Assembly (NCBI GenBank): GCA_013399695.1
Contig: VXAU01002080.1
Span: 62,001 to 126,000, forward strand
Length of the DNA stretch: 64,000 nt
Reading direction: 5' to 3'
Origin: Formicarius rufipectus
Taxonomy: Eukaryota > Chordata > Aves > Passeriformes > Formicariidae
The notes beneath the pieces are model-generated. The model saw nothing but the letters and a program-made list of their open reading frames with translations, had not been told where the DNA came from and searched no databases. The position numbers and the translations under genes were made by a program. Shown here in pieces: positions 51,173 through 61,956 of the stretch (within the stretch, counting starts at the first letter, position 1; every line of letters starts with the position of its first letter).

Positions 51173-53119
51173 GTAAGTCTGAAATCTGATGGAAAGAAAT
51201 GAAGGTAGAATTTAGGCTTTGACTATAAAGAACCTCAAAGTTAATAGAAATCCTCAGTCTTCCAGAAGCTACATTTCAGCCATGCTGAATGGACAAAGGT
51301 ATCACAGAATATAATATACAGCCCCTGACCTGTTTGGTTTGGATTTTTTCCAGTAAAGAGTTACATGCCCATTTTCAGCCACAGTAGCTGAAATTCAGCC
51401 AAAACACAGTAGCTAATAGAAAAACTGACTGAAATTTGAGGGCGACGGCAGTCTGTTAACTTGTGATCATAATTACTTCTTTCCAGGAATGGAGAGGAAA
51501 AAATGCCAGTTTTTGCTGGACTGACTAGATCTTTAACTCAGTCACACCTTCAAAATATATAACCAAGAATAACAACCAGGACCAAAGGCTCTGGAGAATA
51601 TCAAACAGAAGACACTTAGCCAAAGGATAACAGTCAGCACAGAAGACTGTGTTGTGTAATTGCCCCGTGCAACATCAAAGTAGAACTGGTGTGACTAAAA
51701 TAGAAACCTGTACATTTACTGGGAACAAATATGGAAAAACTCTGTTTTTCAATAAACCAGGACCCTGAAGACCCATGAAATATGTACACCAGACTCTATG
51801 GATAAGAGCAGGCGGAATGTCCTTCTGATGTCTCTGACACTGCAGAACACTGACAATTCTTTTTCCGAGAAATGTAAACATTAAGCACATCACAGGGAAT
51901 GCTGTAGGCTGAATCCTGATTTCTGTAACACAGACATAAATCCAGAGAAATTCCATTGACTATTGCTGTGAAAAGAAACTATGTACTAAAGCTTTATCTA
52001 AAAATATTGAGCCTCTAAGAAACCAAGAAAGGATAATAGCAGATTAACAAAAACCAGCTGAGCATCTAGAACAAAGGGAGCTAAGAGCAAAGAATAGGTG
52101 GAATACATACTTAAGAACAAAACAATCCTATATAACAATATGGGATTGCCTTTTTCATTTCATTAAAAACCTGGTGGTTTCATCCATGGAGCATAAACTG
52201 GAGAAGACCCTCTGTTCCATACCCAGCTTTTGACAGCATTACTGTACAGTCACAGTAGGGTTGATCTAAGTGTCAATCCCCATTATGGTCTACCAGCACC
52301 AAAATCTGTGCCTATATTCCTCCCTTTGGCATACATGCATGGATCTGAGAATGTTTTTTTCTTAATCTCAGTAGAGGCTTTCCTTCTTTCATATTATACC
52401 TTGGAAGGTTCTAATAGTACTAGAAGAGGAGTTTTCCTGGTTTCTGTTTCTAGATTCCATTCATTTTCTCTTAAATAAAAAAGTGCCGAGTCACTTTATA
52501 GACAAGGAGACAATAGTACAAAACATTTGCAAGTGATGATTCAGAGTCTATAACACAGCACACTTGGCCAGTCATGACTGAGCAAAATTTTATGGGGTAG
52601 ATCTCCTTGCCTGCACATAATCTGTACTCATGACTTCAAGGATTTTTTTTAATATTGGAAGCATTGGAAAATCCCAATGTGTAACCATGACTTAAACAGA
52701 CATGGCTCAGTGAAGACAAGCCTCAGAAAATCAAAAGGAATGACAATCCACAGACAAGAAGACAACTGTATAGCACTACTATACAAAGAATTATCCTTTG
52801 CTTGAGCAGAAAACTGTTTAAATTGTAAAACATAATGTTCATACTCTTACACACTTCCATGAAGAACACAGTAGCATTACGAATAACAGCAGAAGCAACA
52901 TGTTATAGCAAAGGCAGAATGTGAATTAATATTTCCTCAAGTATATAACAAATTTCTCAATGAAAAATGTTGCTTCTCCCAGTAGTATAAATAATTTGAA
53001 CTAGTTATTCAATTAAGAATGTTCCAGTCTTATGAAGCATATGCCCATTACAAATCATTGACTTTTTCAGTTTAAAAGGGTTTTGCTCAGCAATTCCAAT
53101 AATCAGTGGCAGACAAATT

Positions 53120-53203
53120 AAAAAGAAAAACAAACAAAAAAAAAACAAAAACAAAAACAACAACAAAAAAAAAAAGAAAACCAAACAAACAACAAAAAAA
53201 AAA
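53120..53203 (+). repeat. A-rich tract with C and G interruptions
   Basis: About 84 bases of A runs (up to 11) broken mostly by single C. The phenylalanine-rich minus-strand frame over it is an artefact. Confidence 0.85.
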
Positions 53204-55775
53204 TCCTGCTGAGGCAAAAAGAACATTCATACAGGAAATATGAAACAGGAAGAAAATTACCTTTTAACATTTTATACTGAAGGAACTGCAACTCTGTATA
53301 TACTAAGGGTGAAGTTCTGGATGTACTTCATATTCGGTGGAACTAAAAGTTGAGGGGAACAGGCATGCAGTTCATAGGGTTTAAAGGACATTTATGAAAA
53401 GCACTATCTGCAGAAGCTTATTACAGTGTTTTGGACTGGATCAAAGGTTTTATTGAAAGCAGAGACTAGGAAACCAACAGAGCTCAAGGGTCCAGACTTG
53501 GGGGTCAAATAAGGATCAAAGGACTGACATCACAAACAGAAATACAAGTTTAAAAGAACTGTCCCCTCTGAATTTGAGCTCCCCTTTGCCCACCTGCTCA
53601 GCAGGAGCTGCATCTCTCTGTGATGCACCTCCCCCCAGCAATGGTCTGAGACACACATGGTCTGTGTGCAGGTATGTACAGTACAAGTGTAACTGTGCTG
53701 ACCAATGAAACCTTCTATTGCTTTCCTCACTTCCCCATCTTCTACTCTTTTGGCAAGTGGGGGGGGTGTGTGCACCCAACAGAACTGTGCCCTTTGGTCA
53801 GTCTTGCTTTCTGCCTTCATTTGGTTTCAAGACCCTCAGCACAAGCTAGAACATTTTTTATTAAATATCTCTCTATAGGTTATCAGCATTGTTCTACTTT
53901 ATGTAAATTCTGCCTTGGTTTGCAGGACTGCCATGATGAAATTGAGAGAAGACTCTTAATCAAGGGAGAGAAGATATTCTCTAGTCACTAACCTGTGAAG
54001 CAAGGACAATGAATTCCATCACAAATAGACTTATGTTGTCTTTGACTCTTTAATTAAAACACCCAACAGAACATTATTTTTAAAAAATGAACCATGAAAC
54101 ACTGAGTATCTTTCCTGAGTATCTTACCTTGTCTCCATAAACATCCTGACTCTGTATCTAAGTTAGTTAGCTCCATCCTTGTCACTGTCTCATCACCATC
54201 ATAGTGGGTCAGCTGGCACAAACAGTGGTTAAACAAGGTGTGTCCAAGGTTTAGGCTTAACATGATGAGTAAAAAAAAATGAATAAACAATTTTTTATTC
54301 AAGGGCATAGAAAGAAACTTTACAAGAAAAAATTAACAGACTAAAGGAAATGCCTCACACTCAGATATTGCTACCTTTTCCTTGCACTGAATTTATTTCC
54401 CAAACTGTGTTAAACCTTTGATATTTTTTACGGCTTTTCAAAACTTCCTGATGAAATTATAGCTATTTATGAAAAATTAAAATACTATGATAAAATAAAG
54501 GAAAAAACTAAGTAAATTTTTAGACCAGGAATGAGGAAAGAATCTTTTCAGATCAGAGTGAGGTTCTTCACTACAGATTTTTGGCAAAAGTGGTTACATC
54601 CTGTCATATGCTGTCATCCTTGTCATCATATAACAACAACAATATATTTCCCTTTTAAAGCCATCTGTGAGACTTCTGGTCTGAGAGATGGACAGAATCC
54701 TGGAATGAACAGCCTAGACCTTCTTAATCTTCAGCTTCTACCAGAAGAAATGTTGTCTCTCTTAAAATTAACCTGCTGTTTACTTAAGTGAAGAACTAAA
54801 TGTCTCAAATGTTCCAGGCATGTCAGAAAGATATTGCTACCCAAGGTGGCAAAAGAAGCAAATAACAATCTGCTGGCAAGCTGCTCCAAGTAGACTCCAG
54901 GCAGCTTGTCTTGTAGGGATGCTTTAACTCCAGTGGAAAGCTAATAAATCCCTCTTATTCACACGAGCAGGATTCAATAAAAAAGTCATCTTAAATTCAA
55001 AAAAGACCAACTCAATGAAGCTTCAAAAGTTGACCTATATTCCTCCAGCATGAAGTGAGTGAAATGCATAGGCATTCTGTTCACTAATATGGCCAGACAC
55101 AGCAGTAAAGGTGATGCTGACTTTCACTATTAAGATAATATTAACACTAATGACTACCAGGAGTTTAACAGGGAAATTCTCTGAATTAATTTACTTAGAA
55201 AATTTATTAATGAAAACAAGAAAACACTGTTCAGGGAACTGAATTAGTGTTAGTCCACTGAAATAATAGTTGCACAGTTTATTTCATTCCTGCCAGCTGA
55301 TCCAGAGTTAAGATCCCTCGAGCAAACAGAATCCAGAGGCACAATTGAGTTTAAATGTAAGTACAGGATTATGTTCAGTCCACTATTTGATTAACTTAAT
55401 CCTGATCTTTAGAACTGGCTTCTTTCACCGAGTCATTCCAGCCCACTGAGCTGCTGAGATACAGAGAGTTTCTGAAAGTGGCAGTTATAGACAGTAAAGA
55501 ACATTTTTCACTCAATGAAATTCATGGCCTTCTTTAATTTATGCCTCTAACTGAACTGATTTGATTAAAGTTTTCTTCCATTTTCTTTTAATTAGCCAGG
55601 GCAGCTTAAATTAATTATGTCTTACGTATGGATGCAGTAGCAGGATATTCCATGCAGGCATCAGGGAAATATGACATTTAAAAACATAAAAAAGTAAAAT
55701 AAATAAAATAAATCTAAAGATTGTTTAATCTGAGTTACAAAAAAAAAGAAGCCTTGCAATGCAGCATTGATTTAC

Positions 55776-55943
55776 CTTCATTGATAAAAATGCAACCCCC
55801 AGTTTAACATATGGTGGTTTAAAAGCTGCCGTGATCAGTGCTGCATAAAAACCTCCCTGCAAAACTCTGGCTGATGATGCTGGGTGCTCCATGGAAGGGC
55901 AATGCTGTGCAGTCACCAGCCTGGAGCAGTCATTGCTCTCCTC
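55776..55943 (-). other. candidate minus-strand exon (168 nt, phase 0-0), low confidence
   Basis: On the minus strand the acceptor is ctgtccttgccatcag|GAG and the donor ATGAAG|gtaaat. The segment is 56 codons and open in the frame starting at its first base; it begins EESNDCSRLVTAQHC and ends KLGVAFLSMK. G+C is higher than in the flanks. No family is recognised, and the donor is only moderate (gtaaat). Chance remains the simpler explanation. Confidence 0.15.
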
Positions 55944-57269
55944 CTGATGGCAAGGACAGAGCCTGTACATGAGCCTGGCCCAGGGACAGAGAGCCCAAAG
56001 CTTTCAGTTGTCCGCCTCCAGTGCCTATTTGCATAAAGCTAAATACAATTTAGTACACATTTCAGTATGAGTATGTTCTGAGTTAATCAAATTTCACCAA
56101 GATATTCTCCCATGCAAATAAAAGCAAAATCTGGTCTTAACTATGCACGTGGTGTCTCTGCTGCTAGAAAATATAGGCACTTCTCATGGATAACTGGGCT
56201 GCTGAAGGTTCTTGGTGTAGCATTCCCCATTAAAGCAGTTAAATCTGCTGACCTAATTTGTCTTTGATGGTTACATCACTTTGAGACAACTGAGGACAAC
56301 CCTCACGTTCCAGTGCTACTGTTCCAGGCTGTTCAGCAGTGAGCACCAGGAGGTGACAAGCACCATGCTGCATCCTCACAGCCAGAGCTGCCGGAGGAAG
56401 AGCTGAATACCTGCTTTTAGCCAGAATAAAAATTTGCAAATTGCCAAACAAATAGTGGGAAGAATTTAAACCTCCTAATTCTTTAAGAAAAAATGCACGT
56501 AGGATGAGGTATACTCTCCCTCTTGCTGCACATAGATACACTATTTCGTCTTTTTAATACCAGCCACCACTGGTTTCTTTCTTTCTACCCAGTGAGTCAA
56601 AGTTCAAAGTACAGCTTTCCATTACTTCTTCCTTCATAGCTGCTATTTCATTTATAGGGGCAGAGCTTACTTGCTGGATACAGCAATTCTGCTTTACACT
56701 GGGGTAGTCATACTGCATTATATATCTTAGAGCACAGCTTGCTTATTTTACCGTAGCTGTTGCAGACAGCTAGCTAATATGTTCAGAAATACTGTGCCCC
56801 AAAATAAACTGCAGAAGAAATTGTTAGGACAGGAACTGTACACTAGTACAGTCTAGTATTAAGCCTATATACCACACTTGTAAATTAGTGGGAAGAAGAA
56901 TCATAGCTGACTATTAAAATGTGTTGCTTTTAATGCAAGAGGCTCTCTTATGTTTCTTGCTAAACACCCGTTTTATTTCCTTTTAGTTTGTATTGAGAGT
57001 TTGACATTCCAGACTGTGAAGTTTTAAAAAGCTGACCTTGAAAACACAGTCACATTTATTTTTGAATGTTAGTTTAGCTTCACACCCTGGAAGTGGCTTC
57101 CTGCCTTCCAGACTTTGCTGAGCATCGTATGACCAGCCGTGCCTGAACTTGCTGCATAGCTCCCTTCAGGCCACATTACAACCATTAAGAACCCATCCCC
57201 TGACATCTTGAAATATGAAAAGCTGTTTTAGTAACCCATGCTATGATGTTAATCATCTCCCCCTTCATT

Positions 57270-57277
57270 TATAAAAG
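57270..57277 (+). promoter_or_regulatory. TATA-like element (TATAAAAG)
   Basis: A perfect TATAAAAG followed by CAGGGGCC and about 350 bases that are G+C-richer than the surroundings. A segment at 57316-57422 downstream has an acceptor-like tttgcag and a donor-like CCCAG|gtaggg but is closed in all three frames, so any transcript would be non-coding. A single TATA word is weak evidence. Confidence 0.15.
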
Positions 57278-58076
57278 CAGGGGCCTCCTTACTCACACCC
57301 CTTATCATTTGCAGAGGTGCCAGGCCAGCTCCCTGCAGCAGAATTTTTCTGGGATCATCCTTAGCAAGGGATGAAGGGCATTTTTACTCCCCCACAGACT
57401 TCATGCAGTGATTTCACACCCAGGTAGGGATTTCAAAGGGAGGACTTTTTCTCTTGAGGAGCCTGAAGCGGTTTTGCTGAAAGCTTTGCACACCCTGCTC
57501 AGAGTAAGCTCAGCACAGGCTCCCTTGCACCCTGCTGAACTGTGAGAGTGTCTGTTCATTACAGCAATGTCTCAGGCTGACACCAAGGGTGAAGGGGTTG
57601 CCCTGTGCTAACACCAGCTTGGAATGTTTCCATGAAAACTCCCTAACAACAGTAGTAGAACTACCCACACAGTCATAGCAAAACTGAGAATACATACAGT
57701 GTCCTACAAGGAAATGTGGGATCAGATCAAGGTTCTTGACACAGCTGGACTTGTGCCACATGTACAGGACTCATGCAGTCATTAACTTCATGCTCTCAGG
57801 CTTTCTCAGACACTTGGATAGAGACAATTCCCAAAGATGGCTGTTCAAACACAGAACACTGTCTTAATTCCTGAGATTTCCAGCTAGCTGCAAACTCTGT
57901 ATAGTTAATTGTCAAGACAGCTGTGAAAGAATCCACAAAACTTTACATTTTAGTTTATATTTCTTTCACGTGTGATCCAATTCAGCAAGGCTTGCTTGGA
58001 AAGTATTTCTCCATCTCACAAAATCACTTTTTCACTACTCAAATGGACAATACTCTCACCTCACACTTGGCATAAT

Positions 58077-58118
58077 GTTTCACATCCAGCATCACGTTTC
58101 ACATCTAGCATCACGTTT
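58077..58118 (+). repeat. 19-bp tandem repeat, about 2.2 copies
   Basis: GTTTCACATCCAGCATCAC is followed directly by GTTTCACATCTAGCATCAC (one difference) and then GTTT. It is a small local duplication. Confidence 0.9.
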
Positions 58119-60582
58119 AATCACATTTATAACCCCACTGTCTTTAATAGATTTGTTTCTGATATGTACTAATGCAGTTCATAATTAGGGAATAAGCCCA
58201 TGACATAGCAAAATCAAGATAGTTCACCTATTTATGCCTGTCAGATGAGCTGTTAGAATTTATTAAACATATACTCTTAGCTTATCCCAATTATGAAGCA
58301 AAACAGGTTAACTTATTCCTGAATTGAAGAATGGGAAGACAGAAAGTAGATGAAAAATTATTGGAGCTGCTAGGCATTATCTATTGGTGCTACAGAGGAT
58401 ATTATTAAAATAAACAGCAAGAAATGCCCCAACTACCCGATTCTGAGGGAACAATTATTCCATCTCCTATGAGAAAAAAAGGGAAATAACCATTAATGAT
58501 CATGTTTCTGTGCCAGGCTGAAAAAAACCTGTTGCTACTTAAGGGATTTTTATTTGTTTTACTGCACATACCACTGGAACACATATTGTACAATAATACT
58601 GTTATGTCAGCCCTCTTGTAGAATCACAACTTCTTAGCCAGCTGCAGCATTTACATGGATTTATTAGATCCAAAAGTCCATATAAGCACGTCACCTGAAT
58701 AAGAATTAGGCATTTGAAAATTTTACATAACCACAGCCCTTGTGGTGGGACAGGATGGAACAGTGGAGTAGCCTTAGGAAAGCAAACAGACTTCAGCAGT
58801 GCTCAAACTGCTGCTACTGTGTGAGTTTAATTCTGAATAACCACAAACTGAGTCTCTGTGTAAAACCCATTCAATTAGTCCCTTCTAAGGACACAAACAT
58901 CAGAAATTGAGGCTTTTGGATTAATTTGTCTTTGGCTCATGATGACATACTCAGTCTTTGCTTGATCTTTACCCCAGGTAGGCTGGGATGAACTCATTTA
59001 ACTCCACTCAATTAAACAGAGTATTGCAAAATTATGCCAGCTGATATTTCAGGACTGTGATCCTTCATTAAAAGGGCTCTGTTAAATATCAATTTATTTC
59101 ACTTAATAAAACGAAATGCTATGCTATCCAGCACAACATTTTAGCTTGGCAGAATAACACAGTTAAGTACATGGGGGTTGTACTTCTCCCTGTAAAGACA
59201 GGCTGAGAACAGTGAGATTCACAGCAGGTATGAGAGCTCAGGTCCACAGCACTGACAGCAAAACACTGCAAAATCTCAGCGTGGCAAACTGCACCGTACA
59301 CAGGCATGGAGCCAAGGATGTATCCCTTAGAGATCTCAGGATAATGTACAGATATATGAGAACAGCACATTCTCACTCATTCTGACAGACCAGCCCAGAC
59401 CTACTATGAATGGACATTAATAACTACCACACCAAAAAGTCAATTTTTTTTTAGCCATTTTACCGCTCCCCACATAAACTGCACCAGTGCTGCAGACAGA
59501 CTCCAAAAAAGGGGATATTGGATCTGGTAGACAATAATAAATAACAATCAGTGGGTAGCATCAGTTATATGATTTAATACTGGGCTGAAGGTGCTTTCAA
59601 AACCAAAAGTATTTACAGATAGCTGGCAGAAAACACTGACAACAATCAAACAGCCATAGAACCATAAATTGTTTGCATTTTCTGGACAGGGTGGACTTCT
59701 CCAAGAGCAAATGTATAGTGACTGACTTCAAAACAACTGTTGAAGCTGATGTTTATAAAATCTAAATACAATTGACACAAATGGGAAAACTCTGCTTTTA
59801 GTTACACATGTACAGACTGTAAAGAGAAGAATTCGTGCCTAAGAGTACAGACTGTACCTAAGAAGGGAAGGGCCTAAGAGCCAGACATAAGCTATGGGCC
59901 CAGCTCTCTTCTCAGCCAAACCCACTGAACTGTGCTTCTGCAGCATAAAAATTCATGGCATGTCTTAAAAATAATCAAGTCAAAGGAAAAGGACACTTAA
60001 ACCCCAAATATCAGCTTGGTGAGGAAAATCTAGGGGTTAAATATCATCAAAGATGCTTAAATTCAGGTAAACAAAAAAGGGTGGCATTTTTTGGTGGCAT
60101 ATTTCCCCAACTGTAGTTATGTTTTTGAGATGTTCCCAAGTTTAGAGAGAAACTGCAAAGTGTGAGGAATAAATGAGAAATTTCATCTCATAAGATCCAA
60201 CCAGATTTCTGCCAGACTGTAAAGTAAAATCATCCACTGGAAAACATAAAGAAAGATGCAAAAGACAAAGCATCAGAGACAATAAAGAGGAATAAACTGT
60301 AGGAGGGAGTTCAGTTTAAGGCAACAAACAATTTACAAGCATAGTCTGTATAACTGGACTGTCAAGACTTCATGTCTTCCAGCTCTATCTATGGTATATG
60401 GCTCCTTCACTACTACAACTGGCCCATTTTAGTCCAAAATCACCAGTTCTCTAAAAGTTTTTCCTGTATTATCTCTTCTTCATTCTTCACTACTGCACAT
60501 CTTCTGCTTTATTCTCAAACTGTTCCTTCAGCACTGCTCTTAGCTCTTTTCAATTAATGGAATCATTGTTCATCAATTTTAA

Positions 60583-60601
60583 ATGAGCTCAGGGAGCTCA
60601 T
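60583..60601. repeat. perfect 8-bp inverted repeat
   Basis: ATGAGCTC and GAGCTCAT flank AGG, and ATAAATAA follows. It could be a palindromic protein-binding site; nothing else supports a function. Confidence 0.65.
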
Positions 60602-61833
60602 ATAAATAATTTTCAATATCCATCTTTCTGTTGTAAATTAGCATTGCTAACATTCATTCATTCTTTCACTCATTCTACTATTTCACTAGTATTCACAAGA
60701 ATTTCCTGAATATTTTCCAATTTTTGCATAAATTAAGAGGTTGATCTTTGAAACTCCTCAACAACCTACTTTTACTGCCTTGAACATGAGCAGAAAGCAC
60801 CCAAAACTGATCTCACCTAACTTTTACTGAGTTAGCAAGAAAAAATTCTCATTCATTTTCAGCGTAATTTAGGAACGACAATTCGACACTAACTCTCTGC
60901 AGTGCTACAGTCTACAACTGCGAGCCTCAAAACATTCCTCTGAATTTAAAAGGTTTTGCTGAATCACTAGAGCTCCCTTCAAAACACCTTTGATCTTCAA
61001 ACCTGGAGGAAACCTTTAAAGTTTAATTTTTCCTCGATGCTGCAGAGCTGACTGCCTTTACTGGCTGACACAGCATGTGCTGGACCACCTTGAACTCTTT
61101 TAAACCACCACGGTGCAATGCTGAAGTGGACTGGTTGAAGCAATGAATGTGCCTCCTCACACAGACTCCAGCACTGCCAAGCAGCCCTTGGAATGGCATT
61201 TCTGAATATCAAACACAGACAGGGCAGATTTTCATTTTAAATAACCCAGTGCTTCCCTATTGAGAGCACTGGAAGTAGCCCAGACAAGAGCTTCCAGTGT
61301 CCTGAAAAACCATAATTAGCCTGATTACTCAGGAAAATTATGGCAGTGACAATCTTGCCAATTAATGGTCATTCAAGCACAAAGACCTAAAGAAGAAGGA
61401 CTGTTTCACCAACCAGTTGGGACATGCCAGCGCTGGAAAGCCAACAAGCAAGGAAAAGCATTGCTCTGGCTTAATTTGGGAAAAGCAGCTCAACAAATGG
61501 CAAGAAAAAGTGCAGAAAAAAAGAAAGATGCCTCCACAACTTCCTGACAACATCCAGCCCAATGTGGATTAGTCCTAAGCACCAAGTTTTCACTCAGGGA
61601 AACAACTGATAGAGCTCAACAGTGTTTGATATATTAACAAAATTGTGTGTAATCAATACAGTCCAGCTCTTGCAGATTATGAAACAACATTTTATATTCT
61701 AATTGCAGAGAGTATCATACTCAAACCTATTGCCAAAAGAGAACACAGTTCAATTTTAAAAATCATATTTCTTTCCATTTATCCTGTACAGCCTCACCCA
61801 GACTCAGTGATAATTTAAGGCAGGCACCTCCAT

Positions 61834-61885
61834 TAAAAAAACAAAAAACAAAAAAACAAAACAAAAAACAAAACAAAAAAAAAAA

Positions 61886-61954
<69 letters not shown>
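61834..61954 (+). repeat. long A-rich tract ending in A68
   Basis: A runs separated by single C (61834-61886) pass into 68 consecutive A (61887-61954), followed by CCACCAAACAC. The exact length of such a run is usually unreliable in assemblies. Avian CR1 does not end in poly-A, so this is either a grown simple repeat or the tail of a retroposed transcript whose body I cannot recognise. The poly-phenylalanine minus-strand frames over it are artefacts. Confidence 0.9.

Positions 61955-61956
<2 letters not shown>

Larger units (their letters stand above)
46403..53119. other. unique AT-rich non-coding DNA
   Basis: No gene or mobile element is recognised. The stretch contains poly-A runs at 50052-50072 (A21) and 50109-50123 (A15) and an exon-like segment at 51037-51172. 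The part at 47330-47560 is locally G/T-richer on the plus strand but shows no family resemblance. Confidence 0.55.
53204..61833. other. unique AT-rich non-coding DNA
   Basis: No mobile element or recognisable gene. It holds an exon-like minus-strand segment (55776-55943), a candidate conserved block (55520-55675), a TATA-like element at 57270-57277 next to a G+C-richer stretch, a 19-bp tandem repeat (58077-58118), and an 8-bp inverted repeat (60583-60601). Other open frames are short and random in appearance. Confidence 0.5.

Noticed and set aside
53936..53991. Pyrimidine-rich acceptor (cttggtttgcag) followed by a short open segment ending in TAA
   Set aside because: At 18 codons it is too short to distinguish from chance and no upstream partner exon was found.
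59655..59700. CCATAGAACCATAAATTG resembling the CR1 terminal octamer repeats
   Set aside because: The following sequence does not match CR1, so the resemblance is too short to call.
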